From positions 113,196-177,195 of the forward strand of contig NZ_WHPF01000013.1 in the NCBI RefSeq assembly GCF_013106755.1: a stretch of 64,000 nt of DNA. The letters run 5' to 3'. The notes beneath the pieces were generated by a model. It was not told the DNA's origin. It worked only from the letters and a program-made list of their open reading frames with translations, and made no database searches. The stretch comes from Limnovirga soli. GTDB lineage: Bacteria > Bacteroidota > Bacteroidia > Chitinophagales > Chitinophagaceae. Shown piece by piece: positions 14,728 through 23,186 of this stretch (position 1 is the stretch's first letter; every line of letters starts with the position of its first letter). A program made the translations under genes and the position numbers.

Positions 14728-15516
14728 TTATTGAAACAACTTTTCTATCAGTAAATTCACTACTTCTACCAAAATGAGTATAATAATAATCCACTCCAGC
14801 ACCACACTATTACGATATTGCAACAGGTCTTTAAACAGTTCCAGGTTTTCTTTTACAATTTGCAGTCCCTCCTGTATGGTTCTGAAACGGGCCTGCAAAT
14901 CGAATGTTTTCTTTAGGCCAATATCAAGTTTATTCAGGTTTTCATCTTCCCAGGTTTCTTCAGGCGAATCAAATATGTACAGGTTTTCGGCAATCCGGTT
15001 TTTAATATTCAGGGTTCTGCCAATATACTTTTTCAGGTTAATACCACTCAGGTCAAGCTTGCCTTTCTTTTCCAGTATTTGTGTATGGTAATTGGTTTCC
15101 TCCAGCAAAATATTGGTTTGATGGTTAAAATGGTCTAATGCCACACTTTGCGACACATTTAGCATAATCAACCGCAGTACTTCAATATCCGCAGTGGTAA
15201 TTTCAATTTTATTATAGCCCAGTTTATTCTTTGGGGCATTGGTTTCAATATCAAATTCTTCACTTAGCTTTTCACCAAGCAATGTTTTACAATAGGGCGA
15301 AATAACCTGTATAAAAGCCGTCATCTCTACTTCGCTATAATTCAAAAAGCAAACAATGCCATATTTAAAAACATAAATCAATTTTTCTGTACCAGTATTG
15401 TAAAACAGTTCTTCAGAATCGGCATAATATATTTCGGCGGTAAACACCGTTTTAAAGGCTTTAATATCAATCCCATCCGCAATTTGAAAAGCCAGCACTT
15501 TTAGCATATAACACAA
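14728..15516 (-). CDS. RMD1/YagE family (DUF155) protein
   Basis: 262 residues. The C-terminal region FDSPEETWEDENLNKLD...FDLQARFRTIQEGLQ...VLEWIIIILILVEV matches the DUF155 signature, ending in a hydrophobic membrane segment preceded by RNS-x3-EW. The yeast relatives Rmd1 and Rmd8 and the mitochondrial RMND1 are membrane-associated; the bacterial function is not established. A likely translation start is at the second Met (MLKVLAFQIADGI, 15507). It stands between two dispersed-repeat-containing or plain intergenic gaps and shows no operon partner. Confidence 0.85.
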   Translation of the reverse strand: MCYMLKVLAFQIADGIDIKAFKTVFTAEIYYADSEELFYNTGTEKLIYVFKYGIVCFLNYSEVEMTAFIQVISPYCKTLLGEKLSEEFDIETNAPKNKLGYNKIEITTADIEVLRLIMLNVSQSVALDHFNHQTNILLEETNYHTQILEKKGKLDLSGINLKKYIGRTLNIKNRIAENLYIFDSPEETWEDENLNKLDIGLKKTFDLQARFRTIQEGLQIVKENLELFKDLLQYRNSVVLEWIIIILILVEVVNLLIEKLFQ

Positions 15517-15655
15517 AATTTTGTTGTAAGTATACCTTGTATATTAAAGTTAATACATTAAAACGGGTCAATGTTTTTTAATGCAGGTATAACATGGGTA
15601 AAATACAACTGCCATGCATTGCATGGCAGCCTGTGGGTATCTAAAGGCAGTTTGG

Positions 15656-16813
15656 CTACTCAGCCCAACTCATGGTATAATCTTTATTTTCAATTGCCAG
15701 GGCAGTAGTAGTTAATTGCAACGGGTGAAAAGTATCAATCATAACGGCCAGTTCTTTTGTTTCTTTGGCACCAATACTTTTTTCTACTGTGCCGGGGTGC
15801 GGTCCATGCGGTATACCACCCGGGTGCAGCGTTAGCATACCGCGGGTTACATGTTTGCGGCTCATAAAATCGCCGTCTACATAATACAGCAATTCATCAC
15901 TGTCAATATTACTATGATTATAAGGCGCAGGTATACTTTGCGGATGATAATCGTATAACCTTGGCACAAAACTGCATACTACAAAATTATGTGCCTCAAA
16001 AGTTTGGTGTACCGGTGGAGGCTGGTGTACCCTGCCGGTAATAGGTTCAAAATCGTGTATACTAAAAGCATAAGGGTAACAACAGCCATCCCAGCCTACT
16101 ACATCAAACGGATGCCAACCATAATGCATATGGTACATTTGTCCGCGTTTTTTTGTTTTAATCAAAAAGTCTCCTGCTTTGTCAATTGGGTTAAGTTGTT
16201 CCGGCCCCCTGATATCCCGTTCACAAAAAGGTGCATGTTCCAGTAACTGCCCTTCTTTGCTCATATATCTTTTTGGGTATCGTATAGGGCTAAAACTTTC
16301 CAATATCAGCAAGCGGTTATGTGCATTGGTAAATTCAATCTGGTAAATACTGCCCCGTGGAATAATAAGATAATCGCCATAAGAAAAGGTAATGCGCCCA
16401 TATTGGGTATGCAGTGTGCCACTGCCTTCATGCACAAAAATCATTTCATCAGCATCAGCGTTTTTATAAAAATAATCCTGCATACTTTGCTGCGGGGCGG
16501 CCAGCGAAATATGGCAATCATTATTCACCAGAATAGGGTTGCGGCTTTTTAAAAAATCATCTGATGGTGTAATGGCAAAACCTTCAAAGCAGCGATGCTT
16601 TAACATTTTGTCCTCGGCTATTTGCGGGCTTACATCGTAAGGTGCTTCGGTATGTATAATAACTGTAGGTGGATGGTGGTGATACAATAAAGAATAATCA
16701 CTGCTAAATCCTTCGGTAGAAAATAATTGTTCGGCATATAAACTGCCATCCGGCCGGCGAAACTGTGTATGGCGTTTATGGGGTATGGTACCCAATGTAT
16801 AATAATGCGGCAT
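15656..16813 (-). CDS. hmgA: Homogentisate 1,2-dioxygenase
   Basis: 385 residues, within the usual range for bacterial HmgA. Cupin-like metal-site residues are visible in HEGSGTLHTQYG and in the C-terminal block YHMHYGWHPFDVVGWDGCCYP (partly), ELLYYVDGDFMSR, and HPGGIPHGPHPG. The enzyme opens the homogentisate ring to maleylacetoacetate in tyrosine/phenylalanine breakdown. Other pathway genes (hpd, fah) are not in the window, so it appears to be a single-gene unit. The start MPHYYTLGTIPHKRHTQFR fits the conserved N-terminus. Confidence comes from the whole-length pattern, not just the motifs. Confidence 0.9.
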   Translation of the reverse strand: MPHYYTLGTIPHKRHTQFRRPDGSLYAEQLFSTEGFSSDYSLLYHHHPPTVIIHTEAPYDVSPQIAEDKMLKHRCFEGFAITPSDDFLKSRNPILVNNDCHISLAAPQQSMQDYFYKNADADEMIFVHEGSGTLHTQYGRITFSYGDYLIIPRGSIYQIEFTNAHNRLLILESFSPIRYPKRYMSKEGQLLEHAPFCERDIRGPEQLNPIDKAGDFLIKTKKRGQMYHMHYGWHPFDVVGWDGCCYPYAFSIHDFEPITGRVHQPPPVHQTFEAHNFVVCSFVPRLYDYHPQSIPAPYNHSNIDSDELLYYVDGDFMSRKHVTRGMLTLHPGGIPHGPHPGTVEKSIGAKETKELAVMIDTFHPLQLTTTALAIENKDYTMSWAE

Positions 16814-16880
16814 CGTTAAATAATTTTGAATTTAATAAAGGGCAATATAGTTTGCCCGGCATTGTATATATAGCGGCTGT

Positions 16881-16901
16881 ACTTGCGTCGCACTCTTGTA
16901 C
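16881..16901 (-). repeat. Dispersed repeat, copy 3
   Basis: ACTTGCGTCGCACTCTTGTAC (orientation R) between the divergent hmgA and phosphodiesterase genes. It has an intact outer left block TTGCCCGGCA (16851-16860) and outer right block GCTGCGCGGC. Confidence 0.9.
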
Positions 16902-17072
16902 GGTTGGTAATGCTGCGCGGCAAAAGCAGGCAGGTATTATAGCCGCGAAAGGGCAAGCATACACAGCAGAAAAATATATTTCCAGCTGCGTTTATCTATC
17001 CAGTAGGTAAAGTTTCTGTTAAATGGCATAAGTTGCAAGCTTTCTACCACTAATGTACAAATTAATCATGGC

Positions 17073-17567
17073 ATGACACGTATTGGCCTTATTGCAGACA
17101 CGCATCATTATCTCGATCCCGCAGTATTTAAACACTTTGATAACTGCGATGAAATTTGGCATGCCGGCGATTTTGGCACGGCTCAAATTGCAGATGCCCT
17201 GCAGGCATTTAAGCCCTTGCGTGGGGTGTATGGTAATATTGATGGCGCTGATATAAGAAGCTTATTCCCTGAGAATTTATTTTTTACCTGCGAGGGGATA
17301 AACGTGTTTATGAAACATATTGGCGGTTATCCGCAACGCTATGCTCCCGGTGTAAAAAACCTTATCATGCAAAATCAATCTAAACTTTTTATCAGCGGAC
17401 ATTCACATATTTTAAAAGTGATGTTCGATGCATCTTTGCAATGCCTGCATATGAACCCCGGTGCAGCAGGTAAACAAGGCTGGCATAAAGTGCGCACCCT
17501 TATTCGCTTTACCATTGATGGAGAAGATATGCGGGATTGTGAAGTTATAGAATTGGGAGCCCGGTAA
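17073..17567 (+). CDS. YfcE/MJ0936-type metallophosphoesterase
   Basis: 164 residues with all five metal-site motifs of small bacterial phosphodiesterases: DTHH (9-12), HAGDFG (31-36), GNID, GHSH and NPGA. The family hydrolyses phosphodiesters with Mn or Ni in the cytoplasm, but the natural substrate is unknown. The C-terminus is a short beta strand after NPGAAG. A single gene, divergent from hmgA, with a dispersed repeat upstream and another 123 bases after the stop. Confidence 0.9.
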   Translation: MTRIGLIADTHHYLDPAVFKHFDNCDEIWHAGDFGTAQIADALQAFKPLRGVYGNIDGADIRSLFPENLFFTCEGINVFMKHIGGYPQRYAPGVKNLIMQNQSKLFISGHSHILKVMFDASLQCLHMNPGAAGKQGWHKVRTLIRFTIDGEDMRDCEVIELGAR

Positions 17568-17689
17568 TGCTAAACCTACAACTTGATGTGTAAGCAAGGC
17601 ATGTGGAAGTGTATGTAAAGAAAGTTTGCTAAAGACAGGTGCAAAGAAGAAAGTATTATGAGCCCTGCATCTCATTTACTATCAGCTGT

Positions 17690-17710
17690 ACTTGCGTCGC
17701 ACACTTGTAC
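17690..17710 (-). repeat. Dispersed repeat, copy 4
   Basis: ACTTGCGTCGCACACTTGTAC (R), flanked by GTAC on both sides, in the gap between convergent genes. Outer GCCCTGCA block at 17662-17669. Confidence 0.9.
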
Positions 17711-17738
17711 GTCCCTATCTGTAATCATCAGTAAAAAA

Positions 17739-18521
17739 TTATTTAGACTTCCCTAAAATATTTCTCGAAACTTTTAGCACTATTGCCCTTGGAATAAACC
17801 TGATAGAATTAGCCATTATATAATTCATTGTGCCATGAATGGCAACAGTTTTTCCTTTCATCATCGCTTCATAACCATAAATCGCCACCTCTTTAGCGCC
17901 GGGAATTTCTCTACCCTTCACCAGCTTACTTTCTTCCATTGCAGCCGCTGCCTGAAATCCACTTTCAGTTGCACCAGGGCATAAAGCCGTAACAGTGATG
18001 CCTTTGTCAGCAACTTCATTACTAACCGCTTCTGTAAAACTTAACACATAGGCCTTGGTAGCACAATACACCGCCATGGTAGGCCCAGGCTGAAAGGCAG
18101 CGGTAGAAGCCACATTCATAATCTTGCCATTGTTGCGCTGCAGCATATCCTGCAGATATAGTTTGGTAAATTGTGTTAGGCTGATAATATTTAAATCAAT
18201 CATTTGTAATTCTTTCTCCCAGCTTGTTTCAGCAAACATCCCAAAATCACCAAAACCAGCATTGTTAATCAGGTAGTCAATCTCTATTTTGTTTTGCTTT
18301 GTTTCCTCATAAACTGCGTGTGCAGCATTAGCAATAGAAAGATCTTTTGCAATCACATATATCTGTACATGGAATTTATTTTCCAGTGATGCTTTTAATT
18401 CATTTAGTCTTGCCCCATTTCTTGCTACCAGCACCAGGTTTACCCCCATCGAGGCAAATATCGTGGCCAGTTCCAGTCCAATTCCATTAGAAGCACCGGT
18501 TATTAATGCAGTATTTTTCAT
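17739..18521 (-). CDS. Short-chain dehydrogenase/reductase (SDR)
   Basis: 260 residues. The Rossmann motif TGASNGIG (9-16), NNAG (about 88-91), the catalytic Ser region (IMNVASTAAF) and the YxxxK motif YCATK place it in the classical SDR family. The TGxxxGIG with NAD(P)-binding residue pattern (LVARNGARL, Arg after the second strand) suggests NADPH. The substrate cannot be read from sequence; the nearest well-known relatives are DltE-like oxidoreductases. Single gene, minus strand, followed by repeat copy 4. Confidence 0.9.
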   Translation of the reverse strand: MKNTALITGASNGIGLELATIFASMGVNLVLVARNGARLNELKASLENKFHVQIYVIAKDLSIANAAHAVYEETKQNKIEIDYLINNAGFGDFGMFAETSWEKELQMIDLNIISLTQFTKLYLQDMLQRNNGKIMNVASTAAFQPGPTMAVYCATKAYVLSFTEAVSNEVADKGITVTALCPGATESGFQAAAAMEESKLVKGREIPGAKEVAIYGYEAMMKGKTVAIHGTMNYIMANSIRFIPRAIVLKVSRNILGKSK

Positions 18522-18740
18522 TTTTTTTAGTTTAATATGGTTGTATTCAGCTTGTACGTTTTGCTAAAAACCTCAGCTAATCCTAATGAAGGTTACCCAT
18601 TTTCAGGATTGCAGCAATTTAAACAATATTTTGTGTGCCTACTATACACTAGATAATTGCAAAATCATTTGATTGTAAAGCTCATTAGATGATTAAAACC
18701 AAAAAATTGAGTACTGTACATAAATGGGCGATAGTTATCT

Positions 18741-19244
18741 TTAGTCATATAGGTAAGGTTCATTATTATACGCCAGTTGCCTAACATTTTCCAACACCCG
18801 CTTCATATAGGTTTTCCAAAAGGTATTAGCAAACAGCCAGTTAATTGGGTAAAGCAATACAATATTAAAATGTAAGGTATAGCTGTATTCTACCAAAACG
18901 GCATTGGTGTCAATAGGGGTGGTTTGCCATTCTCCTGTAAACCTGGTAAAACCCAGCATCCATGCCTGAAATTCACTTACTTCAAATTTCCAGTATTTAT
19001 TTTCTACTCTTTCCAGCACAGTATCAACAGATGCAAAACCACCTTTTTGTGTTAATGATTTTGCCGCAAACACTTTTTTGCCTGATCCAACCTGTCCCCA
19101 GTTTTCATCTTCGGTGCAATGGGTTACTTTGGGCATAATGCCATAACCCGTATGTATTTTTGATACATCGCACAATATGGGTGTTTTAAATGCACGTTCC
19201 AGCGAGCAATGATAAGTGGTGGATATTTTTACTTTTGTTTTCAT
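18741..19244 (-). CDS. SRPBCC (START/Bet v1-like) family protein
   Basis: 167 residues with the N-terminal signature KISTTYHCSLERAFKTPIL, typical of SRPBCC lipid/polyketide-binding barrels, and a C-terminal helix (WKTYMKRVLENVRQLAYN). Such proteins bind hydrophobic ligands or act as cyclases, but no catalytic residues can be assigned. It lies 61 bases downstream of the VOC protein stop and in the same direction, so the two may be co-transcribed. Confidence 0.75.
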   Translation of the reverse strand: MKTKVKISTTYHCSLERAFKTPILCDVSKIHTGYGIMPKVTHCTEDENWGQVGSGKKVFAAKSLTQKGGFASVDTVLERVENKYWKFEVSEFQAWMLGFTRFTGEWQTTPIDTNAVLVEYSYTLHFNIVLLYPINWLFANTFWKTYMKRVLENVRQLAYNNEPYLYD

Positions 19245-19304
19245 TTTAGGTAGCAGGGTTATTTTAAAATTGTTCTGCTATTTAGGGCTGTGTTTTAAAT
19301 ACCA

Positions 19305-19703
19305 TTACCCTAACTTTTTTTGTATTTGCCAATAATGGCCAAACGGGTCTTTAAACATGCCCTGCCTGTAGCCATAATCGTGGTCTGTTACGGGTTGTAT
19401 TTCAATGGCGCCTGCCTGTATACCTTTGCGCATTACCTCTGCTACATCGGATACAAACAAGCCAATCACAGTGGTAACACCTTTTGCGCTAATGGGTTCC
19501 AGTGCATCCATCCAGCGCATGGTTTCATGTACATGAAAAATAGCACCGTTTATTTCCAATTCTGCCACATGAATGCTGCCATCATCGTTACGAAAGCAAA
19601 AATGTTCTGTGGCGCCAAATTGCAAATAAAAATCAATACTATGTGTGCCATTGGGAATATGCAGTTCGGGTGCAAAATGTGTGGTGTTGTTATTTGTTGT
19701 CAT
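19305..19703 (-). CDS. VOC family (glyoxalase/PhnB-like) protein
   Basis: 132 residues from MTTNNNTTHFAPELHIPNG. An upstream ATG at 19775 adds 24 residues that do not fit the fold. The VOC pattern is seen in two beta-alpha-beta-beta-beta halves: HSIDFYLQFGATEHFCFRND and VSDVAEVMRKGIQAG...MFKDPFGHYWQI. The DPFGHYWQI ending is typical of PhnB-like VOC members. It probably binds a metal and a small molecule, with specificity unknown. An SRPBCC gene follows in the same direction. Confidence 0.85.
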   Translation of the reverse strand: MTTNNNTTHFAPELHIPNGTHSIDFYLQFGATEHFCFRNDDGSIHVAELEINGAIFHVHETMRWMDALEPISAKGVTTVIGLFVSDVAEVMRKGIQAGAIEIQPVTDHDYGYRQGMFKDPFGHYWQIQKKLG

Positions 19704-19825
19704 AAAGGTGGTTTGTACAGTTCTAAGGTATGCAACATGTTTATCTGTGCGTAATATTTTTTCTGTTGGTAGCAATTAAATTATCCTTTTGTATGGGCCA
19801 GGCTAAAGTACAACAATGAGACTTT

Positions 19826-19846
19826 ACTTGCGTCGCACTCTTGTAT
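19826..19846 (-). repeat. Dispersed repeat, copy 5
   Basis: ACTTGCGTCGCACTCTTGTAT (R), with outer GGGCCAGGC at 19795-19803 and outer right GCTATGCAGC at 19856-19865. Confidence 0.9.
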
Positions 19847-19995
19847 GGTGGATAATGCTATGCAGCTTTTATAGAAGAGAAAGTGCTGTTTTAGGTAGTA
19901 ATAAATAAAATCTAAAAGATTCACCTGGCGTGCTGCGAGAAACAGGAGGCGAAATCACCATTGCTTACTTGGCTACACATTCGCCCTGGACCATA

Positions 19996-20709
19996 TTAGT
20001 TGTCAAACGTAACAACAATAGGAACGTGGTCACTATATTTTATCCATTCATCAAAGTTGCCAATTTCAACTGAACTTACCCTTTTCAACAAGTCTTTTGA
20101 AGCAAAGCAGTAGTCAATATGATAAGGTTTGTCTTTGTGTCTATACATATATAGCGTAGGGTGTTCTTCTGTTCCTTGTATCTGCTTATGATGTAAATGA
20201 TATGTGCTGAAAATTCCCTTGTCTTCTAAAAGTTTCACAACATTTGAGTGATTACTTTCTCTATGTTTTCTGTCCCAAATTGTGTTGCTGTTAAAGTCAC
20301 CAATAAGAATTGTTTTTGTGTCTGTAAGCAAGTTTTGGTAATGATGGATGGCTTTCCAAACTTGTTCAATATATTGTCCATCTCTGTCTGTTGGATTGTT
20401 TGCCCAAATTGCAAATAAATTAAATTCGAATTGACCGTTTGTTACAGCAATTGGGATAATCATTTGTAAGTCTTGGTTGTGATTTTCAAGCACTGTAAAA
20501 CGAAAATTACTGTAAGAAAATATGGCAAGTCCTTTGTTTTTATTTTTACCAAACCATAAAATGTCTGCTGGTTTTGGTGTATCAATTGGGAATAATAATT
20601 TGTCAGGATGCTCACACTCTGGAACAATTAAAATGTCTGGCTTGTATGTCAGAATAAAGTCAGCCTTTTTTCTGAAAGCCATATTACAGTTCCAGGTTAT
20701 TATTCTCAT
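19996..20709 (-). CDS. Endonuclease/exonuclease/phosphatase family protein
   Basis: 237 residues that cover the fold: WNCN near the N-terminus (metal Asn), PECEHPDKL (metal Glu), WANNPTDRDG, GDFNSNTIWD (Asp/Asn catalytic pair), and the terminal SDHVPIVVTF (catalytic Asp-His). Members cleave DNA, RNA or phosphate esters; the target is not evident. It belongs to a three-gene stretch (19.9-22.9 kb) that is more AT-rich than the neighbours and made of accessory-type genes. Confidence 0.9.
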   Translation of the reverse strand: MRIITWNCNMAFRKKADFILTYKPDILIVPECEHPDKLLFPIDTPKPADILWFGKNKNKGLAIFSYSNFRFTVLENHNQDLQMIIPIAVTNGQFEFNLFAIWANNPTDRDGQYIEQVWKAIHHYQNLLTDTKTILIGDFNSNTIWDRKHRESNHSNVVKLLEDKGIFSTYHLHHKQIQGTEEHPTLYMYRHKDKPYHIDYCFASKDLLKRVSSVEIGNFDEWIKYSDHVPIVVTFDN

Positions 20710-20939
20710 TTATTAGAATGTTGTTTTAGGTTGACATGCAATGTTTTAAGCTTGCTGCAGAGCTGGAATTGTGCTGTGTATGCCGGCAACTAAAGCCGAT
20801 TTAAAAACTGAAATTGGAGTAAATAACTAAAAGTGAAATAGTATTCATTCAAGACCGATTTTTCCTGATAGAAATAAACCTGATGATTGTTATACCGTTC
20901 GCCGGCTTTGCGGCAAATCTTTTGTTGAAGGCATGCCCC

Positions 20940-21674
20940 TCACCAGTCAGTAAGTTTCAATTTTTCCTTGCTGTAGTTGATGGTGTCAGCAAGGTAATCG
21001 TCTATTTGTAATTTTCCTAACTCAATAATGTTCTGTATCTCTAAACATTTTTTGGCGGCTTCCTGAGCCCAATCTCTGTCGTCTCGAATAAACTCTTTAT
21101 AACAAGCATTAAAATGTTTAAAAGCTTTCTTGATTTGTCCGGCATGAAGATATATATGCCCCAGGTCAAAATCTTCCCAACCAACAGTTCCCCATGCTAC
21201 ACGGTCGCCAAATTTATTAATACCAAGAAAGTTTTTTTCGTAAGCGGCAATTATGTCTTTACTGTTTTGTGTCAATTCGAAAAAGGGTATTGCGTATTTG
21301 CTGATTTTATCAAATAAATCTGCAAAGTTTTCGTTTCCTTCAAGTTCAGTTGTGTAGTTCCACCATTTGTCACTTTTTGATTTAGTAGCCATTAAACCAA
21401 GTCTATTACCTGGTAGTAATGTAAGATACTCATCGTTACGTGAGAATAACGGTCTAATTGCTACATTAACCGTAAAGTTTTGTCCACCGTAGGCTGACTT
21501 TTGAAAGTCAAGAAATTGAAAAATATTGCCTGAAGTTATTCTGGCAACAACCGATGATTTGTATTGCTTAAACCCCAATGCTTTTAATGGCTCATCTATG
21601 TATTGTCGCCTTGCCTTTGTAAAATATTTTTTGGGGTCAAAGTCCTGTAATGTGTCACTTGTTTTGTGTGTCAT
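20940..21674 (-). CDS. DUF4304 domain protein
   Basis: 244 residues. The N-terminal block YIDEPLKALGFKQYKSSVVAR then ITSGNIFQFLDFQKSAYGG (split for length) and FTVNVAIRPLF match DUF4304, a domain of unknown function found in many accessory regions and often near polymorphic toxin or contractile-injection loci. The C-terminal half is helical with TPR-like character (GHIYLHAGQIKKAFKHFNAC). No toxin or immunity partner is adjacent. Confidence 0.8.
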   Translation of the reverse strand: MTHKTSDTLQDFDPKKYFTKARRQYIDEPLKALGFKQYKSSVVARITSGNIFQFLDFQKSAYGGQNFTVNVAIRPLFSRNDEYLTLLPGNRLGLMATKSKSDKWWNYTTELEGNENFADLFDKISKYAIPFFELTQNSKDIIAAYEKNFLGINKFGDRVAWGTVGWEDFDLGHIYLHAGQIKKAFKHFNACYKEFIRDDRDWAQEAAKKCLEIQNIIELGKLQIDDYLADTINYSKEKLKLTDW

Positions 21675-21872
21675 AATGGGGTTGCATACAATGTTGAAGC
21701 ATAGGCGATGTGGCGGTATTCTTTGTTCTGTCCGCCCGGTGCTGCTGATTAAAGATACAAAAGCTCATTGTTTATTCCGTTGCTCAGCTTTATTCGTCTG
21801 CTGAAACCGAAGCAGATTAGAGAACAAATGCTGGGAATGTTTTCGTCGCCCCGCCATATTGCCAATGCTATT

Positions 21873-22886
21873 TTAGCTGTTGTTTTTCTGTCTTGCCCAT
21901 TTTACTATTTGAAGTAAAATTGGAAATGTCACTATTACAACCCAAATCATCGTATGTCGAGGTATAAAATTGTAAATACTGTTTAAAACGAATAATATAG
22001 CACAATAACAGATACACAACAGAGTGTGTCTGGTTGAAACTTGCAAATTAGAATATCTGTCAAGGTGCATTTTTTTTGCATTGTAAAGTGTCTGTTTATA
22101 TTTTGTATTTTTTTCAGGAAGGAAAGCTAAGAGCATATAAATGTTTTGTACAACATATACAGAAGAGATGCCAACAAAAAAGTATTGAATTGCAACTTCA
22201 ATGCTTGTCATCAAGCTGTTTTGTTGGTCAATGTCTCCATTGCTAAAAACTCTAATAATATTGTCTACTGCAAAGCACATTAGAACAAAACTGCTCCAAA
22301 TGCTTAAAAAAAGTCTATTTGATTTGCCTAAGTTTATTTTTGTCAAGGCGTTAATTAAAGAAAATAAAATTGCACCAATTGCTATAACAAGGAATAAAAC
22401 CTTAGGAAAATCTATGTTGTCAAAAATCTTGTAGTCAACGAGCCAATAGAGAAGAGCTATTGATTGTAATAATGTTGTTCCTTCTGTTTGTCTACTTGTA
22501 ATTTCTTTTTGTTTGAGAATAATAATTCCAATAATAAACGAGATTAAGAAAAAATATGGCCATAATTCAATATGATTTTGAAAGTTATAAATTCGCTCTC
22601 TTTTTTCCGGCAAGAAAGTAAATAAACTAACAAAAAAAGATATTGTAAAGCACTTTAAAATGCTATTGAGGTTTCTAAATATGAAATAGCTTTCAAGCAA
22701 TAGTCCTAAAAATAAAGCAATGAAACTCCAAGTGAAAAGGCGTTTGTTGTATTCCAGTCCTTTTAGAACTATAACATATGTCAATAATAAGCTTAAAAGA
22801 AAAAATACAATTGTGAAAATTGAAACTTCGGATTTTGAAGTTTGAGGCTTGCTTATCTTAGGTCTTGTTTTTTTTCTCTTTTTCAA
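21873..22886 (-). CDS. Hypothetical polytopic membrane protein, 337 aa
   Basis: A basic N-terminus (KKRKKTRPKISK) is followed by about eight to nine hydrophobic segments (for example FTIVFFLLSLLLTYVIVL and FALFLGLLLESYFIF-like stretches) and a short charged C-terminus. No family was recognised. It is last in the AT-rich accessory stretch, transcribed alone with 199 bases to the next gene on the left. The role is unknown. Confidence 0.7.
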   Translation of the reverse strand: MKKRKKTRPKISKPQTSKSEVSIFTIVFFLLSLLLTYVIVLKGLEYNKRLFTWSFIALFLGLLLESYFIFRNLNSILKCFTISFFVSLFTFLPEKRERIYNFQNHIELWPYFFLISFIIGIIILKQKEITSRQTEGTTLLQSIALLYWLVDYKIFDNIDFPKVLFLVIAIGAILFSLINALTKINLGKSNRLFLSIWSSFVLMCFAVDNIIRVFSNGDIDQQNSLMTSIEVAIQYFFVGISSVYVVQNIYMLLAFLPEKNTKYKQTLYNAKKMHLDRYSNLQVSTRHTLLCICYCAILFVLNSIYNFIPRHTMIWVVIVTFPILLQIVKWARQKNNS

Positions 22887-23186
22887 GGTGTGTTCTGTCT
22901 AAAAAATTACAGCTAACTTAAGGTTTTACGCTATTAAACTATTGATTATATTAATGAAAGGTGTTGATTATAAACAAACCATTATTATACATTTTGTATT
23001 GTTTAAAGCAGTAATCTAATGTATAAAAAAATGTAATATAGCCAGCTTTTATTTGGCCTGTTGCCTGCCCCCATGAAATAGTTCTTGTACATGCAACCAC
23101 TCAGAAATGCCCCATAAAGTATCCAACCGCCCAAGAGTGCGACGCAAGTAAAGCTTCATATATTGTCTGCTGCCAGGCACATACAT
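22887..23186. other. Intergenic, one repeat copy only
   Basis: Low-GC sequence with no ORF or RNA that I can support, apart from repeat copy 6 at 23132-23149. Confidence 0.4.
23132..23149 (+). repeat. Dispersed repeat, copy 6
   Basis: CAAGAGTGCGACGCAAGT followed by AAAGC (F), 37 bases beyond the 3' end of the AsmA gene. An outer GCCAGGCAC block lies at 23171-23179. The GTA next to CAAG is lost. Confidence 0.85.

Noticed and set aside
19704..22886. Integron cassette array
   Set aside because: No attC-like sites with the conserved core, and gene orientations and gap sizes do not fit.
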